Shown: one piece after another, positions 29,662 to 37,386 of the stretch
Numbering within the stretch: position 1 is the stretch's first letter
Layout of the letters: each line of letters opens with the position of its first letter
Virus record (IMG/VR): IMGVR_UViG_3300025889_000360
Location: 1-37,386 of that record
Length of the DNA stretch: 37,386 bases
DNA from: a virus
Direction: 5' to 3' (one strand)
Translations under genes and position numbers: made by a program
The notes under the pieces: generated by a model
What the model saw: the letters and a program-made list of their open reading frames with translations, nothing else
What the model was told of the DNA's origin: nothing
The model's database searches: none

Positions 29662-31686
29662 ATGGCAAATCAAAGATTAACAGATAAAGTTCTACTAACA
29701 GACCCAGTAGATGCGGATGTAATTCACGTTGTAGACGTTAGCGATACAACTGATGATCCAGAAGGAACGTCTAAACAAACCACTTGGAGTATTTTAAAAG
29801 ACCAGTTATTTAGTTTTTTAAAGTTGAAAGATGTAAACGATAGTACTTATGTTGGGAAGACAGGATTTGTACCCGCTGTGACTTATAATAGTTTAGGAGT
29901 TCCTGAATTAAAATTAACCACACTACCGAGTTACACAGATTTGTTAGGTGGAAATTCAATTATAAGAGGCGGTGTAATATATTCAGGAAGCGGTTTAAAC
30001 TATACTATATACGCGTCTAAATATATAATTAACAACCAGGTTTATACTGATTATGTCTCAGATACTGTTACTTTAAGCGATGGAGACGCAACTAACTCCC
30101 GAATAGATTTATTTGCCGTAGAGATAACAACAGATGACCCTCCAGTGGCTTCTATTGTTGTAGTTCCAGGAACGCCAGCTGTATCACCTGTAAAGCCCTC
30201 ATTAAATCTATCTACCCAAGTGGAAGTTAGTTTTAAATTGGTGCTAGATAATGAGACAACAGACCCAGACTTTACGGCTGAATTAATTTATAACGAAAAT
30301 CTAGGCGAAACTAACGAATGGGATAATATATTATTAGCCACTTCAGGAAATTTAAATTATACAACAGCTCCATATAACGGGACTTATAGTTTGTATTTAC
30401 CTGGTACAACTAGCGGAACTACTAAATGGCAGAAGGACGCCATGTTTGCACACGATGCAGAAGGCAGTTTAAACTTTGCTATGAAATTTCCCGAAGCGGT
30501 AGAAACTAACCCTAAAATTGAACTAGAATTAATTAATAGTTCCGATTCTAGCTATTTTAGATTTGTATTAACAGTTGAAACATTAAGAGATTACGGGTTT
30601 GATGTCACTAGCAACGCATGGCAATTAATTAGAGTGCCGTTAAATGAGTTTGTTTCAAACAGCAGATTTCCTCCTACGGAATACGATATATTAAGTATAA
30701 AAACTGTTAATAGTCCTATTATAATCTTAGACGTTATCAATATAATAGGTGGTGTAGCAAACCCTACTAATGCTCAATCTGTTTTAGAGGTTGTGGCGGG
30801 TACTAATGTAACGGTAGATAGTTCAGACCCATTGAGACCTATTGTAAGTTCTACAAGTACAGGGCTAGAACAAGTTACGGAAAGTGCGAAAACTGGACTT
30901 AGAAGGGTAGGTGCAGACCCAGCTAATTATGGAGACACGGGACAGGATGCTGTAGACCTAAGTATTTCAACTTCAGCCTCCTCTGTTAATGGAGCTAGAG
31001 GTTTGCGTAGTACTATAGGCGGTGGTTCTGATAATCAAGTGTCAAGTACTTGGGGAACTATAGGCGGTGGTGGAAATAATTCTGCAGGGCAGGCTAGTAC
31101 CGTAGGTGGTGGTATAAATAATACAGCTACAGGGCAGAGTGCCACAATTGCAGGGGGAAGTGAAAATATTGCAACTAATACCTATACTACAGTAAGTGGG
31201 GGTTTTGCTAATGAAGCGTTAGGCGTTTCATCATCAGTAATTGGAGGTGCTACTATGATGGCTAGATCTCTAGGTGAAGTCGTAGGTGGGTATTATGGAA
31301 CTAACCCTTCAGGTGATTTATCTAGCTGGGTAGCTACTGATAGAATATTTAGCATAGGAAATGGAACGGGTACTGGAACTCCAGGAGATGGAACTTATGA
31401 AATGGATGCCATAGTAATCCTAAAAAACGGACTTGGAACTTTACCTGAAGTAACAACAGCTTTAATTGAAGCTGAACCAACAGGAAAAGCAATTGTCACT
31501 AAAGAATATGGAGATGCAAACTATAAAGACGTAGGATACACGGTAGCGGGACTTCCTTCGGGAACTGTTGGAGACAGAGCATACGTAACAGACGCTACTG
31601 CCCCTACATATAATGGAACTCTAACGGGTGGAGGTGCTATTACAGTACCTGTTTTTTACAACGGATCAGCTTGGGTATCAGCTTAA
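29662..31686 (+). CDS. Tail fibre with YadA-like head repeats
   Basis: A 674-residue protein. The N-terminal region (MANQRLTDKVLLTDPVDAD...) is likely the virion anchor. Residues about 445-540 hold repeats of GGG-S/N-N type (TIGGGSDNQVSSTWG, TIGGGGNNSAGQAST, VGGGINNTATGQSA, IAGGSENIATNTYT), like the left-handed beta-roll of YadA-type trimeric adhesins. A Gly/Thr-rich linker and a C-terminal module ending YNGSAWVSA complete it. Probably a trimeric receptor-binding fibre. Confidence 0.7.
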   Translation: MANQRLTDKVLLTDPVDADVIHVVDVSDTTDDPEGTSKQTTWSILKDQLFSFLKLKDVNDSTYVGKTGFVPAVTYNSLGVPELKLTTLPSYTDLLGGNSIIRGGVIYSGSGLNYTIYASKYIINNQVYTDYVSDTVTLSDGDATNSRIDLFAVEITTDDPPVASIVVVPGTPAVSPVKPSLNLSTQVEVSFKLVLDNETTDPDFTAELIYNENLGETNEWDNILLATSGNLNYTTAPYNGTYSLYLPGTTSGTTKWQKDAMFAHDAEGSLNFAMKFPEAVETNPKIELELINSSDSSYFRFVLTVETLRDYGFDVTSNAWQLIRVPLNEFVSNSRFPPTEYDILSIKTVNSPIIILDVINIIGGVANPTNAQSVLEVVAGTNVTVDSSDPLRPIVSSTSTGLEQVTESAKTGLRRVGADPANYGDTGQDAVDLSISTSASSVNGARGLRSTIGGGSDNQVSSTWGTIGGGGNNSAGQASTVGGGINNTATGQSATIAGGSENIATNTYTTVSGGFANEALGVSSSVIGGATMMARSLGEVVGGYYGTNPSGDLSSWVATDRIFSIGNGTGTGTPGDGTYEMDAIVILKNGLGTLPEVTTALIEAEPTGKAIVTKEYGDANYKDVGYTVAGLPSGTVGDRAYVTDATAPTYNGTLTGGGAITVPVFYNGSAWVSA

Positions 31687-31728
31687 AAAAATAAATATGG
31701 CATCAATACAAATTAAATTAAATAAAAA

Positions 31729-31980
31729 ATGAAATTATACGTAGACACAACAGGCGAATTAGTATTAGACAATGGTTGGGAGTATAGATATCCCGCATTT
31801 TCTGAAATACAAAGAATTAAAATAGATAGCGATTATCTAAGACTAGAAAGTATTGCTACTAATAGAATATTATTAGACACTACGATTTACAGCGATTTAG
31901 AAACTAGTGGGGGTACACCATATGCAAGTTTTGCAGCGTTAAAAACAGCCTTAGATTCTTATTTTGATGATGTAGCATAA
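31729..31980 (+). CDS. Small protein between two adhesins
   Basis: An 83-residue protein (MKLYVDTTGELVLDNGWEYR...; ends LDSYFDDVA). An 11-codon ORF (31697-31732, ATG GCA TCA ATA...) ends at an ATGA overlap with this start and may be a leader. Its place suggests a fibre-associated factor or chaperone. Function unknown. Confidence 0.6.
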   Translation: MKLYVDTTGELVLDNGWEYRYPAFSEIQRIKIDSDYLRLESIATNRILLDTTIYSDLETSGGTPYASFAALKTALDSYFDDVA

Positions 31981-31989
31981 AAATAAAAT

Positions 31990-33708
31990 ATGTCAAGAAG
32001 AAGGAAAATATTGTTAGGGAGTTTAATTGGTGCTTTAGCTGATTATCGCACAAGGGTAAATGCAGATGGGGGCGTGGTAGAAGCCTTGACCTGCGCTAAC
32101 TCTTTAGATGCGGATGTTGTTATGATACCTAGTGGTTATAAAGCCACTAAGTTGTATAGTCAGAAGGCTGTACCTGTTTATGGTGCGGAGTTGGTTACTA
32201 ATGGAGATTTTGCGACTGATACAAATGGTTGGCTTCCTAATGGTAATGCTTTAATATCTTGGGATGAAGGTAAGGCTCTTATTGATATACAAGGTTCTTC
32301 GGGTGGCATTAAAACAACAATAAATAATTTTATTATTGGTAAAGAATACTTGGTAACTGCTGATTTTAACTTTATAACTTTTAGTGGTTCTATTGGTGGA
32401 GATATTGGTTTTGGGTACGAACAAACTTTAAATGAATCAGGTTCTCTTAATTTCATATTTACTGCAACTTCAACAAGTCAATCTATTGCTTTCGCAAGGA
32501 CAACTACTACCACAGGAACTCTTACAATAGACAACGTATCAGTAAAAGAGGTTCTAACGGGAGATTGCGACTTCGACGTATCACGTAACAGTATTGCGAC
32601 TAGAGTTAATAAATTAGGGTTGATTGAGGAGGTTGCTATTGATGTACCTAGATTAGATTATAGTGATTCTAATTGTCCTAATTTATTATTAGAACCTCAA
32701 AGTACTAATTTACTTACTTATAGTGAAGATTTTAGTGATGCGAGTTGGTCGAAGTCTCCATCAGTTACACTAACTCTTAATGATGCTGTTTCTCCAAGTG
32801 GGGATATTGACGCTACTAAGTTAAATTTCACTAGCGTAGCGTCTACTCATAATTTGAGTTATCAGTATTTAACTTTAGCAGAAGATTACACATCAGCTAT
32901 CTATGTTAAATATATTGACACTCAATTCATACAGCTTTGGTTTGGTTCTAGTGGATTTTCGGGGGGGAATGTTAATTTTGATTTAATTAATGGAACTAAA
33001 AATGAATTAAGTGGTGCTACTGGAAAGATAGAATCATTAAGTAATGGGTGGTATAGAATATCAATATCTAAAGTATCTGCTGGAGGCACTACTGCTTTGT
33101 TGGCTATTACTACTGTAAATAGCCTTAACTCTAGTAGATTTGGGTCTGAAGTTGATGGCAATGTTTACATCTGGGGCGCACAAGCAGAAGCCTTACCATA
33201 CGCAACCTCTTACATTCCAACAGTAGGAAGTACAGTTACAAGGATTGCGGATAATGTAACGGGATCAGGAGATGTAAATAGTTTTAATGATTCTGAAGGT
33301 GTTTTATTTATAGAGATGGCTTCTTTGTTTGATTCACTTTCAGATAGGGTTATTTCGATAAGCGATAACACAACAAGTGAAATGGTTTATATTTCGTATT
33401 CATCAACTACAAATCAAATAGCAGTCGATGTGGTTTCAGGTGGTGTAAGTCAAGCTCCAATGACACACACCCTTACAGATGAAACGGTAGCTTCTAAAAT
33501 TGCTCTTAAATGGAAACTTAATGACTGCGCATTATGGGTTGATGGTGTTGAAGTTGCAACAGATATTGTATGCACTATGCCGACAGGATTAGTAGATTTA
33601 TCTTTTGACGATGGAAACAGCGCAAATAATATGTATTGTAAACTTTCGGCTTTAAAAGTATTTACAACAGCTTTAAGCGATGCACAACTTGAAACACTAA
33701 CAACTTAA
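31990..33708 (+). CDS. Multidomain adhesin / putative carbohydrate-binding tail protein
   Basis: A 572-residue protein with basic start MSRRRKILLGSLIGALADYRT. ELVTNGDFATDTNGWLPNG near 67-85 opens a CBM4/9-like beta-sandwich. The central YSEDFSDASWSKSPSVTLTL segment (about 245-265) opens a second, and the C-terminal part (SEGVLFIEMASLF...) resembles a LamG-like concanavalin fold. These modules are typical of phage adhesins that bind surface glycans. The N-terminal 25 residues are probably virion-anchoring rather than a signal peptide. Confidence 0.65.
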   Translation: MSRRRKILLGSLIGALADYRTRVNADGGVVEALTCANSLDADVVMIPSGYKATKLYSQKAVPVYGAELVTNGDFATDTNGWLPNGNALISWDEGKALIDIQGSSGGIKTTINNFIIGKEYLVTADFNFITFSGSIGGDIGFGYEQTLNESGSLNFIFTATSTSQSIAFARTTTTTGTLTIDNVSVKEVLTGDCDFDVSRNSIATRVNKLGLIEEVAIDVPRLDYSDSNCPNLLLEPQSTNLLTYSEDFSDASWSKSPSVTLTLNDAVSPSGDIDATKLNFTSVASTHNLSYQYLTLAEDYTSAIYVKYIDTQFIQLWFGSSGFSGGNVNFDLINGTKNELSGATGKIESLSNGWYRISISKVSAGGTTALLAITTVNSLNSSRFGSEVDGNVYIWGAQAEALPYATSYIPTVGSTVTRIADNVTGSGDVNSFNDSEGVLFIEMASLFDSLSDRVISISDNTTSEMVYISYSSTTNQIAVDVVSGGVSQAPMTHTLTDETVASKIALKWKLNDCALWVDGVEVATDIVCTMPTGLVDLSFDDGNSANNMYCKLSALKVFTTALSDAQLETLTT

Positions 33709-33712
33709 AACT

Positions 33713-34093
33713 ATGAAAGAAATATTAATTAGTTGGTCTGGAGATATTGAACTTTTTAAAAGTGAGTTCCCAAAAATACAAGTTGTTATCATTCCTGAGA
33801 TGTTAGATGGATGCTATATGATGATTTATGATTCTCCTAGTGAAATAGTAGGCGATGATTTTAATGATGAACTTACTTGGTTAGACGGCAATGGAACATT
33901 AGAGGTGATTGGAAAATGGAAAGATGATGGAGATAAAAAAATAGATGATGATATTAATAACAATTTCACTGTTACAAAGTATAAAAAATACCTTCGGGAT
34001 ATTTGGGATGATGAAAAGCAAAAATTTGTAAAAGCACCAAGAGATAAGCCTGTAAATAAAATATATGGCTGGGGGGATAGGAATTTGATATGA
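33713..34093 (+). CDS. Hypothetical protein after the adhesin
   Basis: A 126-residue acidic protein (MKEILISWSGDIELFKSEF...; ends IYGWGDRNLI). It follows the adhesin after four bases and overlaps the next gene by four. Such small partners often act as fibre chaperones, but I recognise no family. Confidence 0.55.
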   Translation: MKEILISWSGDIELFKSEFPKIQVVIIPEMLDGCYMMIYDSPSEIVGDDFNDELTWLDGNGTLEVIGKWKDDGDKKIDDDINNNFTVTKYKKYLRDIWDDEKQKFVKAPRDKPVNKIYGWGDRNLI

Positions 34094-34791
34094 TGTACAT
34101 AACCTTTATACTTCGTGAATTATTTTTATTTATTATGTCAATAATAGGATTTATAATATTTCCTTTTATAACATACCCTTTAAGACATTGGATATGGAGG
34201 TATCCTAATTTTTTTAAATGGTTTTTTGGATTGTATTATTTTACAGATCGTTCAGAGGTTGATTTTATTCAGAATTGGTATGGGCTTTATGAATTAGTGC
34301 CTGGGTCATATCAAGAATTTTATCAAATGAATTGGTTTCAAAAGTATCTATTGAGTTGGAATTGGCTTTGTCTTAGAAATCCACATTGGGAATTGACGTT
34401 ATTATTTAAACCAAATAAGGGAGACTATGAAGATGTAAAAGTTTACAGCCATGAAGGAGAAGCTAATGTAAAAACTTGGAGAAATAAAACTATTTTCGGA
34501 AAACAGTCTATTACTTATAGTATTGATGGATGTAGATATTTTCGCTATTCATTTACAAGAAATTTAAAACCCAAATCTTTAATAAGAAAATTAGGCTATG
34601 AATATATTAACTTTATGGTTGGAGCTGCTGAAAATAGGTATCTAATAAAATTAAGATTTTTTAAAATAAAAGATATGAAAAAAGAAAAAGAAGTGCCAAA
34701 AGAGAAAACAACTGGCAATAGACCTGATGACCGTACAACTGGGAATCGTCCCGATGATAGAACTACTGGGAATCGTCCAGACGATAGATGA
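34090..34791 (+). CDS. Membrane protein with nine-residue C-terminal repeats
   Basis: A 233-residue protein with one or two N-terminal membrane helices (LFLFIMSIIGFIIFPFIT near 8-25), a Trp/Tyr-rich cytoplasmic or periplasmic core and a basic C-terminal tail. The end consists of three TTGNRPDDR units (last 27 residues), encoded by three 27-bp repeats. The gene begins the lysis/membrane block. The repeats could vary in copy number. Function unknown. Confidence 0.6.
   Translation: MMYITFILRELFLFIMSIIGFIIFPFITYPLRHWIWRYPNFFKWFFGLYYFTDRSEVDFIQNWYGLYELVPGSYQEFYQMNWFQKYLLSWNWLCLRNPHWELTLLFKPNKGDYEDVKVYSHEGEANVKTWRNKTIFGKQSITYSIDGCRYFRYSFTRNLKPKSLIRKLGYEYINFMVGAAENRYLIKLRFFKIKDMKKEKEVPKEKTTGNRPDDRTTGNRPDDRTTGNRPDDR
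34708..34788 (+). repeat. Three 27-bp tandem repeats (TTGNRPDDR)
   Basis: Units 34708-34734, 34735-34761 and 34762-34788 code for identical nine-residue units. Codon choice differs between units, so the amino acid sequence, not the DNA, is conserved. The stop follows directly. Confidence 0.85.
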
Positions 34792-35156
34792 ACAACAGGG
34801 CAGAGCTAGTTTTAAAAATAACCTTTGTAATGTCGGTTATCAATTATAGCCTTTGGAGTTATATTGAAGATTGGATTGGAATAAAGGTTTTTTACTACGG
34901 AAATGCAGCGTCTTATGTGGGATATCTATATGTCATTTACGAATACACGCGAATTTTATATAAGCAAAATAATAAATTTAGTGAGCTTATCACATGGTCA
35001 GAGATTGCACTAGCGTCAGCAGTTAGCAATTTAGCCGATGAACTTTTTTTTGACCCTACGGAATTAAGCATAAACGAATATGTAGGCTTTTTATTAATTA
35101 TCATAATGGCAATTTACAATGACCATAAAAGAAAGAGACAGAATAGAAATACTTGA
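34788..35156 (+). CDS. Multi-span membrane protein, holin candidate
   Basis: A 122-residue protein with about three membrane segments (LKITFVMSVINYSLWSYI, a YVGYLYVIYEY segment and YVGFLLIIIMAIY near the end) and a basic C terminus (DHKRKRQNRNT). It overlaps both neighbours. Lying just before the lysozyme, it may be part of the holin system or a phage lysis regulator. Confidence 0.55.
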   Translation: MNNRAELVLKITFVMSVINYSLWSYIEDWIGIKVFYYGNAASYVGYLYVIYEYTRILYKQNNKFSELITWSEIALASAVSNLADELFFDPTELSINEYVGFLLIIIMAIYNDHKRKRQNRNT

Positions 35157-35427
35157 GGGTAGAATGGAAAAGTTGGAGGAAATGAATTACGCACAAGAAA
35201 AGAAAATAGATAAAATTCTATTCTATTTCGAGTCTGATAGTAGCACAAATCAAAAAGGGATTGTTGAAAATGTCAAAGATTTACGTGGTGAGATTCAAAA
35301 CTTACTTAAACGAGAGGAGATATATAAAGGGAAAGCTACTGTATGGGGAATCGTTGGGAGTGCTATATTTGGAACTGTTGGCACTTTATTATATGTAGGT
35401 ATTAAATTTCTAATAACTAAAATATGA
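35119..35427 (+). CDS. Coiled-coil membrane-anchored protein, holin-like (XhlA-type)
   Basis: A 102-residue protein: an N-terminal coiled coil (IEILEGRMEKLEEMNYAQEK) and a C-terminal membrane helix (VWGIVGSAIFGTVGTLLYVG) with a short KFLITKI tail. This topology is that of XhlA-type or antiholin proteins. It overlaps the preceding gene by 38 bases and the lysozyme gene by four. Confidence 0.6.
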   Translation: MTIKERDRIEILEGRMEKLEEMNYAQEKKIDKILFYFESDSSTNQKGIVENVKDLRGEIQNLLKREEIYKGKATVWGIVGSAIFGTVGTLLYVGIKFLITKI

Positions 35428-35870
35428 AAACAGGTATAAATGGATTAGAGCTTATAAAAAAATATGAGGGGTTTATGGCTAAACCTTATTTATGTCCAGC
35501 AGGAGTACCTACGATTGGATATGGGGCAACTTATTATCCTGGAGGTAAAAGAGTAACAATGAATGATGACCCTATCACAAAGGAACGTGCAGAGGATTTA
35601 CTACGCGATATGCTTACTAGCTATGAAGATGGGGTTAATAGATATGTACAATATCAATTAAGCCAAAACCAGTTCGATGCTTTAGTTTCATTCGCTTATA
35701 ATTTAGGAGTTGGGGCATTGCAGAAAAGTACTTTGTTAAAAAAAATAAATATTGATCCGTGTGATGAAAGCATCTCAAATGAATTTAAGAAATGGGTTCG
35801 TGCTGGAGGTAGGGTACTTAAAGGACTTCAAAAACGTAGAGCCGAAGAAGCTGAATTATATTTTAATTAG
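35424..35870 (+). CDS. GH24 lysozyme (endolysin)
   Basis: A 148-residue T4-type/lambdoid lysozyme. The catalytic Glu is E15 (KKYEGF), and T30 lies in GVPTIGYGAT. The residue at the Asp position is Cys (C24, E-8aa-C-5aa-T), a variant permitted by the E-8aa-D/C-5aa-T consensus of phage endolysins. QNQFDALVSFAYNLGVGAL near 90-108 is the conserved helix. There is no signal peptide or SAR domain, so export depends on a holin. Confidence 0.9.
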   Translation: MKTGINGLELIKKYEGFMAKPYLCPAGVPTIGYGATYYPGGKRVTMNDDPITKERAEDLLRDMLTSYEDGVNRYVQYQLSQNQFDALVSFAYNLGVGALQKSTLLKKINIDPCDESISNEFKKWVRAGGRVLKGLQKRRAEEAELYFN

Positions 35871-35875
35871 AAACT

Positions 35876-36361
35876 ATGCCAGATAAAAGCTATAAAGAAC
35901 GAAACGGAACCACAAGAGCTGGAGATTTTTTACGATCGATAAAAGGAGTCGCACCCGATATTCTAAACCTAGCAGGAAGCGTTACAGGTTTTAGTCTTTT
36001 AAATAAGCTAGGAGACGCAATAAGTAAAACCGATACTATCAGTCCAGAAGATAAGGAAATTGCTTTAGAGTTGCTTAAAATTGATATTGGGGATGTTCAA
36101 GACGCTAGAGATTTACAAAAGGTCGCGTTACAGCAAGATGATTTATTTTCAAAGCGATTTATTTACTACTTAACAATAGCTGTATTTTTGTTCTCTGCTG
36201 GTATTGTAATATTATTATTTTTCATTGAGATGCCAGAACAAAACAGGGACGTAGTGAATTTTATTTTAGGTGTAGTGGTGGGGACTGGATTGACGGGTGT
36301 TTTTAATTATTTTTATGGTAGCTCTCAAGGTTCAAAAGATAAAATGAAGTTGATTAAGTAA
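35876..36361 (+). CDS. 3TM holin (GTA-type)
   Basis: A 161-residue protein whose DVQDARDLQKVALQQDDLFSK segment (about 79-99) precedes two membrane helices (YYLTIAVFLFSAGIVILLFF and VVNFILGVVVGTGLTGVF), with a C-terminal FYGSSQGSKDKMK. This matches the Holin_3TM/gene-transfer-agent holin family, in which the DAR motif precedes the membrane spans. It follows the lysozyme by five bases, completing a lysis cassette. It may release the enzyme or act as a pinholin. Confidence 0.75.
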   Translation: MPDKSYKERNGTTRAGDFLRSIKGVAPDILNLAGSVTGFSLLNKLGDAISKTDTISPEDKEIALELLKIDIGDVQDARDLQKVALQQDDLFSKRFIYYLTIAVFLFSAGIVILLFFIEMPEQNRDVVNFILGVVVGTGLTGVFNYFYGSSQGSKDKMKLIK

Positions 36362-36434
36362 TATTTTTTTTGTATATTGCTATTATGGAAACTGTTTTGA
36401 TTACTTTTCTTCCTGTTTTAGTATTAAATAAACA

Positions 36435-36461
36435 TTTACAACTACTCCATTGATAATAATG
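36435..36461 (+). repeat. 27-bp direct repeat flanking the GIY-YIG gene, left copy
   Basis: Matches 36870-36896 at 26 of 27 bases. It encodes the last residues and stop of the GIY-YIG gene (SALLSME). Looser similarity continues for several bases on the left side. Confidence 0.85.
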
Positions 36462-36846
36462 CTGATAAGTTTCTTCCTAAAGTAACAGGTCTATACACAA
36501 CTTTCTCAACTTCAATAATTTTTTCAACTTCAATAATTTTCTCAACTTCAATATATTTTATTTCAACTTCTTTTTTGCCTTTTGTATAACCGATAGATTT
36601 ATTTAGGCATTTTTTATTTTGTATATGATTATATATATAAGCGTGTTCTATTTTTCTTAAAATATTCTCATCTGTTGAACTAGATGTGACCAAGCATAAT
36701 ATTTCCTTTATAAAATTTTCTTTTCCGTGTCTTTTTACTTGTTTTTTAAGTTCAACACCACTTCCTAAATATTTCGGATTAGACGTTGAATTTAAGCCAA
36801 TGTAATATTCGCCTGTTATTTTATTTGTTGTTTTGTATATTTCCAT
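36442..36846 (-). CDS. GIY-YIG homing-type endonuclease
   Basis: A 134-residue protein on the minus strand. It starts MEIYKTTNKITGEYYIG, the GIY-YIG hallmark, followed by Lys/Arg-rich ELKKQVKRHGKENFIKEIL. The rest is a linker with IEVEKI repeated three times (18-bp units in the DNA). It lacks a clear C-terminal DNA-binding domain. The gene is flanked by 27-bp direct repeats (36435-36461 and 36870-36896), the left copy encoding its C terminus. That arrangement, together with an interrupted short ORF upstream, identifies it as a mobile insertion. Confidence 0.8.
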   Translation of the reverse strand: MEIYKTTNKITGEYYIGLNSTSNPKYLGSGVELKKQVKRHGKENFIKEILCLVTSSSTDENILRKIEHAYIYNHIQNKKCLNKSIGYTKGKKEVEIKYIEVEKIIEVEKIIEVEKVVYRPVTLGRNLSALLSME

Positions 36847-36854
36847 AATTTTAT

Positions 36855-36947
36855 TTAATTTAAAAAACCTTTACAACGACTCCATTGATAATAATGATAT
36901 ACTTTATGCCTATGTGTCATATCGTAAGTAGTTGTAAATGAGTTCAT
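36855..36947 (-). pseudogene. Fragment of an interrupted ORF
   Basis: On the minus strand 30 residues (MNSFTTTYDMTHRHKVYHYY, then QWSRCKGFLN) end at TAA just before the GIY-YIG gene. The repeat copy beyond that gene also reads QHYYQWSSCKCLFN in one frame, running on to 36354. The likely history is a small gene split by the endonuclease. The fragment may not be translated. Confidence 0.4.
36870..36896 (+). repeat. 27-bp direct repeat flanking the GIY-YIG gene, right copy
   Basis: Matches 36435-36461 at 26 of 27 bases. It lies within the fragment at 36855-36947. Confidence 0.85.
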
Positions 36948-36978
36948 TTTGCTTTGACGTTTATTAGCTTATAACGAG

Positions 36979-37179
36979 TTATATACAAGGCTCAACTTCA
37001 GTCCACCCAGCAATATAAATTCTATTGCCATCCTTATCTATCCCATTGCAATACATTCCATCAAGTCTGTATATTGTAATTTCATCACCTCTGCGTATTG
37101 GTGTTGATGAAAGTGGTGTGTTAACTTCATTATCAGTTACTATTACTTTTGTCCCGTATTTTACATTATGTGCTTCCAT
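36979..37179 (-). CDS. Small leftward protein, SH3-like barrel candidate
   Basis: A 66-residue protein: MEAHNVKYGTKVIVTDNEV, then RRGDEITIYRLDGMYCNGID and a C-terminal GWTEVEPCI. The alternating strands and Gly-Asp turns suggest a small SH3-type or KOW-like fold. It is the first leftward gene from the divergent control region. The 5' leader contains CTAACAGACG, recalling the cassette motifs. Function unknown. Confidence 0.6.
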   Translation of the reverse strand: MEAHNVKYGTKVIVTDNEVNTPLSSTPIRRGDEITIYRLDGMYCNGIDKDGNRIYIAGWTEVEPCI

Positions 37180-37239
37180 TATATTCTGTTTTTATTAATT
37201 AATTTCTGTGAGGCAACGCACCATATACTCGTCTGTTAG

Positions 37240-37247
37240 CAAATATA
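37240..37247 (-). promoter_or_regulatory. Leftward promoter (-7 element)
   Basis: TATATTTG on the minus strand (37247-37240) matches TAnnTTTG. No good TTG lies 17-23 nt upstream, where the AT-rich palindrome begins. It faces away from TACCTTTG at 93/37347, making a divergent control region of about 100 bp. Confidence 0.45.
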
Positions 37248-37260
37248 CAAAATATTCTTT

Positions 37261-37386
37261 AATAATTATTATTATATTATTATTTATACTCAATATAAAT
37301 AACGATTTAATTATACATTTATAGTGTTTATATTATTATTATTATGTACCTTTGTAAGGTAATTAAAAACATATAAAATGGGAAAG
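37261..37386 (+). repeat. 126-bp terminal direct repeat, right copy
   Basis: Identical to bases 7-132. It ends nine bases into the start of the gene that is complete at 124-279, so that partial gene at 37378-37386 is the same locus read again. Identity stops at 37260/6, just outside the AT-rich palindrome. Confidence 0.9.

Noticed and set aside
36361-36440. Small rightward ORF (METVLITFLPVLVLNK...) after the holin
   Set aside because: 22 codons with no partner or promoter of good quality; it overlaps the end of the GIY-YIG insertion.
1-37386. Integrase, transposase or repressor
   Set aside because: No tyrosine or serine recombinase, DDE transposase or clear CI-type repressor motif was found in any reading frame, so lysogeny is not supported.
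1-37386. CRISPR array
   Set aside because: The repeats seen are few, dispersed or coding; none has regular repeat-spacer spacing.

Overview
The window is a near-complete, AT-rich genome of a tailed phage of Bacteroidota, most likely a flavobacterial siphovirus. The host range is inferred from promoters of the Bacteroidota type (TTG, 17-23 nt, TAnnTTTG), A-rich start regions without clear Shine-Dalgarno sequences, a DUF3127-like OB-fold protein, a BACON domain, and tail and connector proteins of the kind seen in Bacteroidota phages. The first and last 126 bases (7-132 and 37261-37386) are identical, so the molecule is circular, circularly permuted or terminally redundant, with about 37,254 unique bases. 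No integrase, repressor or DNA polymerase was recognised.

Layout. (1) 37180-124 is a divergent control region. Rightward from it runs an early operon of very small overlapping genes (124-2451). (2) 2468-6239 holds DNA metabolism: OB-fold protein, HNH-like protein, RusA resolvase, an outer-membrane-barrel-like protein, a metallophosphoesterase, an inserted endonuclease VII-like gene and a DNA methyltransferase. (3) 6240-6394 holds a candidate small RNA with its own promoter. (4) 6395-9942 holds replication: a helicase-loader/initiator-like protein, a RepA-like ATPase and a DnaA-domain protein, interrupted by accessory cassettes. (5) 9943-12347 is an accessory region with small ORFs, a Dam-like methyltransferase inside 35-bp inverted repeats, and a sigma-like regulator with a strong promoter. 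(6) 12351-14530 leads into terminase. (7) 14653-22993 encodes the tail, including a predicted -1 frameshift chaperone pair and the tape measure protein. (8) A lone leftward accessory gene lies at 23024-23272. (9) 23410-29653 encodes the head: protease/scaffold, decoration, major capsid, portal and connector, with two tube-like paralogues. (10) 29662-34093 encodes fibres and adhesins. (11) 34090-36361 encodes lysis and membrane functions. (12) 36362-37180 holds a leftward GIY-YIG endonuclease and a small gene.

The most unusual theme is modular small-gene exchange. Four accessory genes on both strands end with the same layout: stop codon TAA, then TT, four variable bases, then CTAAC. Several gaps carry imperfect stem-loops bounded by (C)TAAC and GTTA(G), resembling integron attC sites, although no integrase is present. 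Two endonuclease genes each duplicate sequence of the neighbouring gene at their edge. A 23-bp direct repeat spans two start codons, so recombination between the copies would remove two genes cleanly. Separately, 6283-6380 folds into two hairpins whose loops share 8 nt of perfect complementarity. All functional calls rest on reading motifs by eye; no database search was run.
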